DNA of 64,000 nt from assembly GCF_000702885.1 (NCBI RefSeq), contig NZ_JNKO01000006.1, forward strand, positions 141,922-205,921, read 5' to 3'. The stretch is from Oribacterium sp. P6A1 (GTDB taxonomy: Bacteria; Bacillota; Clostridia; Lachnospirales; Lachnospiraceae). Under the pieces are notes generated by a model. The model did no database searches, was not told where the DNA came from, and was given only the letters and a program-made list of their open reading frames with translations. This document shows positions 26,724 through 34,704 of the stretch, in pieces (within the stretch, counting starts at the first letter, position 1; every line of letters starts with the position of its first letter). A program made the translations under genes and the position numbers.

Positions 26724-27038
26724 TCATCCCCTGTATCCCAACATACGCTCCGCTATCCTGGTAGAATCCACATTGTATGTGCCGGACTGAACCTGCGCTT
26801 TAAGTTCTGCAACTCTTGCGTCACTTACACCTGACTTCATGGAAGAAGCAGTTTTTGATGCGAGCATGGATGCGAAACTTTCATTGCTGACTGAGTCGGT
26901 AGCTGAAAAAGATGCTTTATCATAACTACTCACATAAGATGCGGATGATGCGGAAGAGGATCTGTCTTTTTTGATTTTCTTGTCCTGACCGGAATAGCCC
27001 ACTTTTCCAATCAGAGTTGTACGTAAATTGACGTCCAT
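26724..27038 (-). CDS. flgM: Anti-sigma-28 factor FlgM
   Basis: 104 residues from the ATG at 27038, which has AAGGAGG at proper spacing; the open frame extends to 27065 without support. The N-terminal half is Ser-rich and probably disordered; the C-terminal RVAELKAQVQSGTYNVDSTRIAERML is the FliA-binding FlgM helix region (about residues 73-100). FlgM holds FliA until the hook is finished and FlgM is exported. A sigma-28-type promoter precedes it, which would give feedback control. Confidence 0.9.
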   Translation of the reverse strand: MDVNLRTTLIGKVGYSGQDKKIKKDRSSSASSASYVSSYDKASFSATDSVSNESFASMLASKTASSMKSGVSDARVAELKAQVQSGTYNVDSTRIAERMLGYRG

Positions 27039-27093
27039 AAAATGCCTCCTTGCATAAACGCACAATTAAATTAATGAGTTCCGTCTGCTTATA

Positions 27094-27120
27094 ATATCGG
27101 CGACGGCTTCAAAAAAATAA
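27094..27120 (-). promoter_or_regulatory. Sigma-28-type promoter for flgM-flgN
   Basis: Minus strand: TTAT, a 15-base spacer, and an exact GCCGATAT (27101-27094), about 55 bases upstream of flgM. It lies in the 395-base divergent gap 27039-27433, which holds no gene I can see, only this promoter, the one at 27299 and AT-rich DNA. Confidence 0.75.
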
Positions 27121-27298
27121 CTCCTATTTAAAAATAATTCCATTAAAAAACTGTGCATCTGGTTTTGATTTAAACATAATATCGTCCTTTGCCTTGGTAA
27201 TATAACATCAAGAAATGAATAATGCTATAAAAAATTTAAATTGCAGATATCTTACGGCAAAAAAAGAAAAAAATATAAGGGGAAATTTACAAATTTTC

Positions 27299-27326
27299 TA
27301 ATAGTTCAAGTTGGATATGACGATAT
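27299..27326 (+). promoter_or_regulatory. Candidate sigma-28-type promoter for the fliK-like gene
   Basis: TAAT at 27299-27302, a 16-base spacer and GACGATAT at 27319-27326, one mismatch from GCCGATAT. It is 108 bases before the fliK-like gene and points away from the flgM promoter. Confidence 0.5.
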
Positions 27327-27433
27327 AATATCATTAGAAGAATGAGAATCGTGATTTATTTATAAAAAGAAAATTAAAAATATGTAATGAGGCACTGATA
27401 TATCAGGTCTCATACAGTTGGGAGATAAAATAT

Positions 27434-28849
27434 ATGCCTAATATTTTGCAGGTGCAGAATACCTCATTAAACAACCAGCAGGTAACCAATACACCGGGAA
27501 TTCATCCACATATAGGCCAAAACCCGCAGATTGTGACTCCGGGAAAGGTCGAGCCTTCTCCTGCCGGCGATTATAGCGGGCAGATAGGCGCTGAAAGTGA
27601 AAACGGCAACGTAAATTTTGAATCAAATTATACCGGATTCATTCAGAGGATGCATGAAGGCATGCAGCTTCCGATAGAAATGGAAGAGCTTCTGTTTACT
27701 GACGGAGTTGCCCTTCAGACCCTGGGGGATACGGAACTGCAGGGTCTGTTAAATGAACTGTTCGCAGAGATAGAAGCAAAGGACCCCGAGGAGCTGATGA
27801 ACTTTATAGAGTCACAGCAGCAGGCCCAAGTGAAATTTTCAGGTGAGCTTTTCGACGGATTACGAAATATTCTCAACCATGAGATATCACCTGCTTTCAG
27901 AGAAACCATTCTTGATTTTATAAAATCATATAACAATTATGCATCTAGTGAGCATCTGCTAAATCAATTGGCGTCTCTCGGAGATGATATCGAGAGTCTG
28001 CTGCTTCCTTCCCAGCGGGATGGCTTTGAAAAACTGATGGACCAGTTGGATCTCAGCGCACCTCCGGGAGATACCGAAAAAAACACAGAAGTCATAAATA
28101 AGCTTATCATTCCGTTCTTATCCGGATATGTTTCAAGAACCCATAATTATGGTGCTGTCAGAACAGCCAGTGTTCTCTTTTCTTTATATGCGGTGAAGTA
28201 TGAAGACGGCAAAGAAGAAGGCGTCAGGCAGTTGTTTTCAAAGCTTATGAAGAATGGGGATTTCCGGATGCTTTTCAAGGGAGATCCGGAAAAGGCTTTG
28301 GAAAAGGCCATGGAAGAATTGAGACCTCAATCGGAAAGGGCTACAAAATTCCCCGAGATGCTTACAAAGCTTATCCAGAAAGGCACTGAGGGAAGTGCAG
28401 GATCTGAAAATGTGGAAAGATACTATCAGGTGCTTAATCACCTTCTGATGAATGAAAGCGTATATATGCCTCTTCTTCACATGCTGATTCCTTTCAGGTA
28501 TCAGGATAAAAATGTCATGTCCGAGATGTGGGTTGATCCGGATGCAGAACGTGACAAGCCGGATGCGGCAAAGAAGCAGAAGATATTCATTAAATTCAGC
28601 ATTCAGAATGTGGGAAATTTTGAGCTTATTTCCATGGTAGATAACGGAAATGTGAATATGCAGGTATATATTCCGCCTACATTAAAAGAACCTCCTGAAA
28701 ATATATCCAGAAATATACAGGATATATTGAAGAAAAACGGATTTAATGTAAGCAATATGGAACTTGGAGTCCTCACCAGAAGTCATAGGGTTGATGAGGT
28801 ATTTCCTGAAATAAAAGAAAAGGAGAAGGGTATAAATGTCGCAGTCTGA
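27434..28849 (+). CDS. FliK/YlqG-like protein paired with FlhX
   Basis: A 471-residue protein with a Gln/Asn/Pro-rich N-terminus, a helical middle and a C-terminal domain (about 375-460) in which FIKFSIQNVGNFELISMVDNG and LKKNGFNVSNMELG resemble the compact C-domain of flagellar hook-length proteins. It overlaps the FlhB-like gene downstream, the same pairing as ylqG-ylqH in Bacillus. It may act on export switching rather than being the main hook ruler, since no other flgD/flgE/fliK genes are near. Confidence 0.6.
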   Translation: MPNILQVQNTSLNNQQVTNTPGIHPHIGQNPQIVTPGKVEPSPAGDYSGQIGAESENGNVNFESNYTGFIQRMHEGMQLPIEMEELLFTDGVALQTLGDTELQGLLNELFAEIEAKDPEELMNFIESQQQAQVKFSGELFDGLRNILNHEISPAFRETILDFIKSYNNYASSEHLLNQLASLGDDIESLLLPSQRDGFEKLMDQLDLSAPPGDTEKNTEVINKLIIPFLSGYVSRTHNYGAVRTASVLFSLYAVKYEDGKEEGVRQLFSKLMKNGDFRMLFKGDPEKALEKAMEELRPQSERATKFPEMLTKLIQKGTEGSAGSENVERYYQVLNHLLMNESVYMPLLHMLIPFRYQDKNVMSEMWVDPDAERDKPDAAKKQKIFIKFSIQNVGNFELISMVDNGNVNMQVYIPPTLKEPPENISRNIQDILKKNGFNVSNMELGVLTRSHRVDEVFPEIKEKEKGINVAV

Positions 28850-29171
28850 TTCTATAAGAAAGAAAAAAGCAGCTGCTCTAAAGTATGATCCCGATAAAAA
28901 CGGAGCTCCCGTCATAGTGGCTTCCGGAATGGGGTATACTGCGGAGAAGATAACCGAGACTGCCATGAAGGCGGGGGTTCCGGTTTATGAAGACGATTCT
29001 CTGGCATCTCTCCTTACCCAGCTGAAGCTCGGGGCAGAGATACCCCAGGAACTTTTCAGCGCAGTGGTTGAGATATATGTTTATTTTCTGAAGTTTGCGG
29101 ATAAGAATGAAAAAGAGGCTGAGGCAGAGCTTCCGCAGCCACAGGATCTGATGGATGAAGGTATCAGATGA
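28836..29171 (+). CDS. FlhB C-terminal-domain-like export switch protein (FlhX/YlqH)
   Basis: 111 residues matching only the region after the cleavage site of FlhB: AAALKYDPDKNGAPVIVASG parallels VAVALKYDPDRHGAPYVVAKG of FlhB at 6936. It has no membrane part and no NPTH. Such stand-alone proteins can replace the cleaved FlhB C-domain in export. It overlaps the upstream gene by 14 bases, with AAAGGAGAAGGG as ribosome-binding site. The last ~20 residues are acidic. Confidence 0.88.
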   Translation: MSQSDSIRKKKAAALKYDPDKNGAPVIVASGMGYTAEKITETAMKAGVPVYEDDSLASLLTQLKLGAEIPQELFSAVVEIYVYFLKFADKNEKEAEAELPQPQDLMDEGIR

Positions 29172-29264
29172 TGTGAGTGTAAAAATATTTGCTACTCGCT
29201 TATAGTACCCACCGTACACATTCGTGTGCAGTGTACATCATCAAATAGAAAGGAAGAAAGCTGC

Positions 29265-30674
29265 ATGAGAGGCAGGAAAGCCGTATCTGAAGGGTACGGT
29301 CCGGTTAGTAAGATAATTGTATATTTACTTCTGTTTTTACTGTTTATACTGATTTTCGGTATGCGGGTAATGGCAGCAACACAGCCCATCAATACAGTCA
29401 GTATAAAGATAAAGTCCAAGATTGAAGCGGGAAGAAAACTTCCATCAGATATTCTTATAGAGAAATCTTCGGTTGATGACAATGAGATAGCTGTATCGAC
29501 TTCGGGCAGTAAGTATAAGATCACTAAAGCAGAGTGGACAAGCGGCAGTGATATGAGGGTGAAAAGCGGCGATAAACCGGCTATGAGGGTTGAACTTGAG
29601 TCGGAGGATATCAGTAAAAATTATTTTTTAAGCAGTTACAGAAGCTCCAATGTGACAATAACCGGGGGAACCTTTTCAAGTGCCAGTAAGGACGGTGACA
29701 AGCTCATCATTAATTTAAAGCTTGATCCAATAAAAGGAAAGTTCGATGAGCCTACTGACGTATACTGGAATGATGACAAGCTGGGAGAGATTCGCTGGAC
29801 AAGACCCGACAATACTTCCGGTACCTATGAGCTTCAGCTCATGAGGGACAGTACCAAGGTGACCTCGGTTACCACCTCGGGTCTTCTTTATAATTTTTAT
29901 CCCTACATGACTCAGGCAGGAAAGTATTATGTAAATATAAGGACCATTCTTACTTCCACAGAACAGAGGCAGTACGCACAAAACAGTGAGTGGCTGTCTT
30001 CAGCGGAACTCACTATAACCGACAGAGATGTTTCTGATGGAAAAGGTAAGGAGGGAAGCGGAGGAACCGCAGGAAGTCTCTACAAGTTCGGATGGTATAA
30101 GGAAAACGGTTTCTGGTACTACAGATATCTGGATGATAACCGTCTTCAGGGAGCCGGATGGGCGTATATAGATAAAAACTGGTATCTGTTCAATCAATAC
30201 GGTCAGATGCAGACCGGCTGGCAGATAATCAATGACAAGACATTTTTCCTTCTTAAAGACGGTTCCATGTATACAGGATGGATGAAGAACGGAAATGACT
30301 GGTACTATCTGATTCCCAAGGAGGAACTTCGAAATGGAGAGGTGTGGGGACAGACTGCAAACAACGGATGGCGTATGATCAATACCCACTATTATTATTT
30401 CAAGAGCAACGGAGCCATGTATACAGGATGGCTATATGAAAACGGAAAGTATTATTTCTTAAACGATATAGACAATTCACTTTACGGAGTCATGTTCACG
30501 GGATGGATACATAGAAATGAGAAAACTTATTACTGTGATTATGACGGTACGATGGTAGAAGGCTGGCATGCAATCAATGGAAATTTCTATTATTTCTATC
30601 CGGGCAGTGGACAGATGGCTACCAATGCCTACATTGACGGTTATTATGTGAACAATGATGGTATAAGACAATGA
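29265..30674 (+). CDS. Membrane-anchored/exported protein with choline-binding-type wall repeats (paralogue A)
   Basis: 469 residues from the ATG at 29265. A hydrophobic segment (about 18-38, ending GMRVMAA) exports or anchors it. Two beta-rich domains follow: one near 70-155, and a fibronectin-like one near 165-260. Then come six or more aromatic wall repeats (GWYKENGFWYYR, GWAYIDKNWYLF, TGWQIINDKTFFL, TGWMKNGNDWYYL, TGWLYENGKYYFL). These repeats bind choline-decorated or similar wall polymers in other Firmicutes. The gene directly downstream is a diverged copy with the same domain order. Confidence 0.8.
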   Translation: MRGRKAVSEGYGPVSKIIVYLLLFLLFILIFGMRVMAATQPINTVSIKIKSKIEAGRKLPSDILIEKSSVDDNEIAVSTSGSKYKITKAEWTSGSDMRVKSGDKPAMRVELESEDISKNYFLSSYRSSNVTITGGTFSSASKDGDKLIINLKLDPIKGKFDEPTDVYWNDDKLGEIRWTRPDNTSGTYELQLMRDSTKVTSVTTSGLLYNFYPYMTQAGKYYVNIRTILTSTEQRQYAQNSEWLSSAELTITDRDVSDGKGKEGSGGTAGSLYKFGWYKENGFWYYRYLDDNRLQGAGWAYIDKNWYLFNQYGQMQTGWQIINDKTFFLLKDGSMYTGWMKNGNDWYYLIPKEELRNGEVWGQTANNGWRMINTHYYYFKSNGAMYTGWLYENGKYYFLNDIDNSLYGVMFTGWIHRNEKTYYCDYDGTMVEGWHAINGNFYYFYPGSGQMATNAYIDGYYVNNDGIRQ

Positions 30675-30749
30675 GCCTATCAAATAGGAATCCGTAAGTC
30701 AGATATTCAGGCTGAAAAAAAGCCTTCAATAGATGAGTAGAGGTGAGTG

Positions 30750-31946
30750 ATGGCAAACCTGACCAATAGAAACAGAAGCTCATACAGAGACCGTATAAGA
30801 GAACAGCGGGAGACAAATCTTGAAAGACTTGAGCGTGAGGCAAAACGCAGCAATAAGGCGGCAAAGCTTTTCATGCTTCTTCTCCTTGTGGGATGGTTTG
30901 TGCTTACCCATATGAAAAGAGCTGATGCTGCGGATGGCAGCATCATAGATAAGATCAATGTAAAATTCACTCAGAATTATGGCGATGGGGGTGAAACCCT
31001 TGAACCAACTATCGAAACAAGTACAAGTAATATTTCAATTGAAGATATAAGCTATGCAAAAGATCCCGACAAATGGAAACCGGGATCCAGAGTCCTTGTG
31101 ACCATAGAATTCAGTGCGGCATCCGGATATTATTTCGGAGCGGTATGGAACAGAGAGGCAGTGACTCTGAGTGGTGCTGAATTCTCTCATTGCGGAAGGA
31201 TAGATGACGGAGAGAAGCTTCAGCTGAAGGTTTACTATGTTCCCTGTGCCGTGCTTGGGGATACTTCTTCTGCAGGATGGGATTACAAATTTAAAAAGGC
31301 TGTCTGGAAAGAAGTGGATTATGCTCCGGGATATGAGGTAAAGCTTTATAAGAATGATGAGGAAGTGGGAACAAAGAAGGTAAGGACCACCACCGTAGAT
31401 TTTTCTGACAAGATAGAGGACTACACAAAGGATAAGTTTTATTATGAAGTAAGAGCTATACCCATGACTTCCGATGAAAAGAAATACCTGAAAGAAGGCA
31501 ACTGGATAACATCGGAGGATGATGTAGTAAATTCACATACGGGTTCACCGGGAGTCACCCCTATAGGTTACAACACAACCACCAATACAGGAACATTGCC
31601 AAATTACAATGGTAGTAAGACCAGTACCACAGGCTGGTACAACCCGGGAGGAACATGGTTCTACTATGATACCTACGGGAGAGTTGCCACAGGATGGCAG
31701 TATATAGGGAATTTGTGGTACTACTTCAATGATCAGGGACAGATGCTCACAGGTTTTCTCACAGACACTGACGGAAGCGTATATTATCTGGATCCAAACA
31801 TGGGTTATATGAAAACCGGATGGGAATACATCAACGGAGCGTGGTACTACTTCAACAGCAGCGGACGAATGCAGACAGGGTACCTGTATGATGGCGGAAA
31901 GATGTATTATCTAAATGAATATGGCCAGATGGTTGCCGAACAGTAG
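30750..31946 (+). CDS. Membrane-anchored protein with choline-binding-type wall repeats (paralogue B)
   Basis: 398 residues. A basic N-terminal segment of about 40 residues precedes one hydrophobic helix (about 43-60), so it is probably an anchored protein with a cytoplasmic tail rather than a cleaved one. The two extracellular domains align with those of the upstream gene (for instance YYEVRAIPMTSDEKKYL against YYVNIRTILTSTEQRQY). Then come about five wall repeats (TGWYNPGGTWFYYD, TGWQYIGNLWYYF, TGWEYINGAWYYF). It lies 75 bases after its paralogue and before a lytic transglycosylase. The role is unknown; wall binding near flagella is an inference. Confidence 0.8.
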   Translation: MANLTNRNRSSYRDRIREQRETNLERLEREAKRSNKAAKLFMLLLLVGWFVLTHMKRADAADGSIIDKINVKFTQNYGDGGETLEPTIETSTSNISIEDISYAKDPDKWKPGSRVLVTIEFSAASGYYFGAVWNREAVTLSGAEFSHCGRIDDGEKLQLKVYYVPCAVLGDTSSAGWDYKFKKAVWKEVDYAPGYEVKLYKNDEEVGTKKVRTTTVDFSDKIEDYTKDKFYYEVRAIPMTSDEKKYLKEGNWITSEDDVVNSHTGSPGVTPIGYNTTTNTGTLPNYNGSKTSTTGWYNPGGTWFYYDTYGRVATGWQYIGNLWYYFNDQGQMLTGFLTDTDGSVYYLDPNMGYMKTGWEYINGAWYYFNSSGRMQTGYLYDGGKMYYLNEYGQMVAEQ

Positions 31947-32033
31947 TGAGGAGTTCTTTTATGACCGGTGGAGTGAAGGTCTTATGTGAAGGGTAAAAAC
32001 TGGAAATATGATGTTGAAAAGGGGATGTAAGAT

Positions 32034-32864
32034 ATGCCATTAATGGAGTCAATTACCGAAGTAACGAATACGGGGAAAGGTAGACCGGCAAATGTTTCTT
32101 TGCTTTCCAATACAGCCCATACATTTAAAAATGTTCTGGAAGGTATGAAGGCGGCGGGAACGAGTGAAAACAATCCGGTATCCGGAGTTGCAAAAACCCT
32201 TGATGAGATTTTTGCAAAGGCTTCTAAGACCTATGGGGTTCCTGAAAGGATATTAAAGACTGTGGCAAAGTATGAGTCGGATTTTAAGACTACGGCGGTT
32301 TCCAAGGCAGGTGCCATGGGAATCATGCAGCTCATGCCTGCTACCGCAAAGAGTCTCGGGGTAAAGGACCCTTTCGATCCGGAACAGAACATAATGGGTG
32401 GCGCAAAACTTCTGGCATCAAATCTTAAGGAGTTCGGAGGAGATCTGAGTCTGGCACTGGCAGCCTATAACGCAGGCTCAGGGGCGGTGAAGAAGTATAA
32501 CGGTATCCCTCCCTACAAAGAGACACAGAATTATGTAAAAAATATCATGGCTGACCTGAACAGTAACACTCAGATAGATCTAAAGAACTATGTGGTAACA
32601 GGAGTCGGCAGCTCCTCTGAACTAATAGGAGAAGGCAGTGATATAAGTGAAATGAAAGCTTTACTTGATACCCTGGGGATAGGTATGTCTTCAAACGGAA
32701 ACGGTATGCTGGGATTAAGTTCATTTCTTGCAGACAGAATAAGTAAGGATTCGGATGAGACAGGAAAAATCGATAAAGATATGTTCGCTACTTTGATAGA
32801 GATACTCAGGCTGCAGATGCTTATGAATACCACAAACAGCATAGGCGATTTTTCCGATATCTGA
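32034..32864 (+). CDS. Lytic transglycosylase (SLT domain)
   Basis: The SLT domain covers about residues 55-180, with the catalytic Glu in KYESDFK, then GAMGIMQLMPATA, DPEQNIMGGAKLLASNL and LALAAYNAGSGAVKKYNG. It cleaves the glycan strand of peptidoglycan. There is no classical signal peptide; an export route through the flagellar apparatus, as for FlgJ-type rod hydrolases, is plausible. The last ~90 residues are unassigned. Placement between wall-repeat proteins and a PilZ gene supports a flagellar-wall role. Confidence 0.9.
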   Translation: MPLMESITEVTNTGKGRPANVSLLSNTAHTFKNVLEGMKAAGTSENNPVSGVAKTLDEIFAKASKTYGVPERILKTVAKYESDFKTTAVSKAGAMGIMQLMPATAKSLGVKDPFDPEQNIMGGAKLLASNLKEFGGDLSLALAAYNAGSGAVKKYNGIPPYKETQNYVKNIMADLNSNTQIDLKNYVVTGVGSSSELIGEGSDISEMKALLDTLGIGMSSNGNGMLGLSSFLADRISKDSDETGKIDKDMFATLIEILRLQMLMNTTNSIGDFSDI

Positions 32865-32940
32865 TTCGATATATTAAAGATATATTGAATCCTGTTTGTG
32901 ATGAATTAAGGGATGATTCAAGAAAAAGCAGAGGTTATAA

Positions 32941-33564
32941 ATGGTACTAAAGGATTGCAGAAGTGGTGTTGTATTATTTGAAGGTAAACAGTATCCTGTT
33001 CGAGTAGTTACAGGAATCGATAATAACGTGGCACTTTACTTCAAAGATGAACTTCAGGATTCCTGGATGAAGAAGGCTGAGGTTTCCTTCAACGACAGTG
33101 TAAAGGGGTGCATAAAGACTACCTGCGACATTCTGATCAAAAGAAATCCGGGATATCCGATTATGAAGGAAGCCTGGATGGGTGAGTGTCAGATACTGGA
33201 TGTTATCGAAATCGTTCAGAGGCAGCAGGATATACGTGTTAATGTCTCCATACAGGTGCAGTTCACATCAGAGAAAGAGTATGGGAAACGTTTTTTCGGA
33301 ACCATAACAAATTTAAGTGCCGGTGGCATCTTTATGGTGACTTCAGAGGAACTGACCATAGGAGAGATTCTTTCCTTCCACTATGCTTTTAAAAATATTG
33401 AAAGAACTTTCAGATTGAAGATACTGTGGGGAAAGCTTTATGGTCCGGGTGAGAACGGATACGGACTCAAGTTTTTGGATCTTAGTGAAGGAGCGGAAAC
33501 CTCAATACGAGGTTTCGTATTCAACGAACTGCGAGAGCAGCGTATGAAAAACAGCGGAGGATGA
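32941..33564 (+). CDS. PilZ-domain (YcgR-like) c-di-GMP receptor
   Basis: 207 residues: an N-terminal YcgR-N-like beta domain (about 1-95) and a PilZ domain (about 97-200). The ligand motifs are RQQDIR, where the second Arg of the usual RRxxxR is Gln, and NLSAGG, matching (D/N)xSxxG. YcgR-type proteins slow or stop the motor when c-di-GMP is high. The Gln substitution may change affinity. The stop overlaps the next frame. In related genomes a PilZ gene sits beside flhF-flhG, which are missing here. Confidence 0.85.
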   Translation: MVLKDCRSGVVLFEGKQYPVRVVTGIDNNVALYFKDELQDSWMKKAEVSFNDSVKGCIKTTCDILIKRNPGYPIMKEAWMGECQILDVIEIVQRQQDIRVNVSIQVQFTSEKEYGKRFFGTITNLSAGGIFMVTSEELTIGEILSFHYAFKNIERTFRLKILWGKLYGPGENGYGLKFLDLSEGAETSIRGFVFNELREQRMKNSGG

Positions 33565-33569
33565 CAGTG

Positions 33570-34688
33570 ATGATCATCAATCTGGTAATGATCGTTAAGA
33601 ATGAGGAACGTTGTCTTGCGAGATGCCTGGAGGCGGCATCTCCTTTTGTGGACCATATAATCATTGCAGACAGCGGCTCAACGGACAGAACCCTTGAGAT
33701 TGCAGAAGGCTTCGGCGCAAAAATATACAGTTTCCCGTGGGAAAACGATTTTGCCAAAGCCAGGAACTTTGCGCTGGGAAATTCTGAAAGAGACTGGAAT
33801 GCAGATATAAATCTGGTGCTTGATGCAGATGAATATCTGATACAGGACGAGAATTGTAATCCAAAAGCCCTGAGAGATTTCATAGATCATATGTATGATA
33901 AACAGGGAATGCGGTGGCTTGGAAACATAAGAAGAGAGGACTCTTATCCAAACGGAGACGAGATAGATCGCAGTATAACAGAGATTCCACGTATACTTCC
34001 TGCAGAAATGCGTTATCAGGGAAGTATTCACGAGCAGGTTAATGCCAAGGTTGTGCATAAGCTTTCTCCCCTTTATGCCCTTCATGACGGATATATGCAG
34101 AAGGGAAAGGGAGAGAGAAACTTCAAGTATTTGGAAGAGGCTTTGAAAAAGGAGCCCAATTACCCTTATTACAATTATCAGATGGCCATCACACTTCGGA
34201 ATTTGAACAAAAAGGAAGAAAGTCTTCCTTATTTTAGGAATTTCTGGAGATATTCAGGAAAGAAAGAGATTAGACAGTCAGCTTACTGGACAGATGGCAT
34301 CATGAGATATCTCTATACCCTTTATGATATAGATACGGAGAATAGTCTGGAAGAAGCCCATGATATCATGAGCAAGGTTCAGTATGACTTTACCAGAAAT
34401 CCTGATTTCTATTTTTATTCAGGGCTTTTCTATATGAAGCTGGTGCTGAAGAATACGGAAAAGTACAAGGATCTTCTTCCATACATTGAAAAAAGTTATT
34501 TAAAGTGTCTGGATCTTGGAGAAGTGAGCCGGCCTGAGGGTGTGATAGGTACAGGTTCATTTAAAGCCGCCTATAATCTGGGGACATGGTACGAGGTGTC
34601 CGGAAATTTGGATAAGGCACGTCACTACTATAAGATGGCTGCTGATGAAGGATATGAAAAGGCTGCTGAAAGACTAAAGAATTTATAA
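33570..34688 (+). CDS. GT2-family glycosyltransferase with C-terminal helical repeats (SunS-like)
   Basis: The N-terminal GT-A domain has VMIVKNEERCLARCL, IADSGSTD and the metal motif in LVLDADEYL; about residues 190-372 form TPR/Sel1-like helices (YNYQMAITLRNLNKKEESL; AYNLGTWYEVSGNLDKA). This build is found in enzymes that glycosylate peptides or proteins in the cytoplasm. Two genes upstream of flagellin, flagellin is a natural candidate substrate, but that is inference. GGAGG at 33556-33560 favours the ATG at 33570 over one at 33561 that touches it. Confidence 0.8.
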   Translation: MIINLVMIVKNEERCLARCLEAASPFVDHIIIADSGSTDRTLEIAEGFGAKIYSFPWENDFAKARNFALGNSERDWNADINLVLDADEYLIQDENCNPKALRDFIDHMYDKQGMRWLGNIRREDSYPNGDEIDRSITEIPRILPAEMRYQGSIHEQVNAKVVHKLSPLYALHDGYMQKGKGERNFKYLEEALKKEPNYPYYNYQMAITLRNLNKKEESLPYFRNFWRYSGKKEIRQSAYWTDGIMRYLYTLYDIDTENSLEEAHDIMSKVQYDFTRNPDFYFYSGLFYMKLVLKNTEKYKDLLPYIEKSYLKCLDLGEVSRPEGVIGTGSFKAAYNLGTWYEVSGNLDKARHYYKMAADEGYEKAAERLKNL

Positions 34689-34704
34689 GTATAAGGGGAT
34701 AAAT

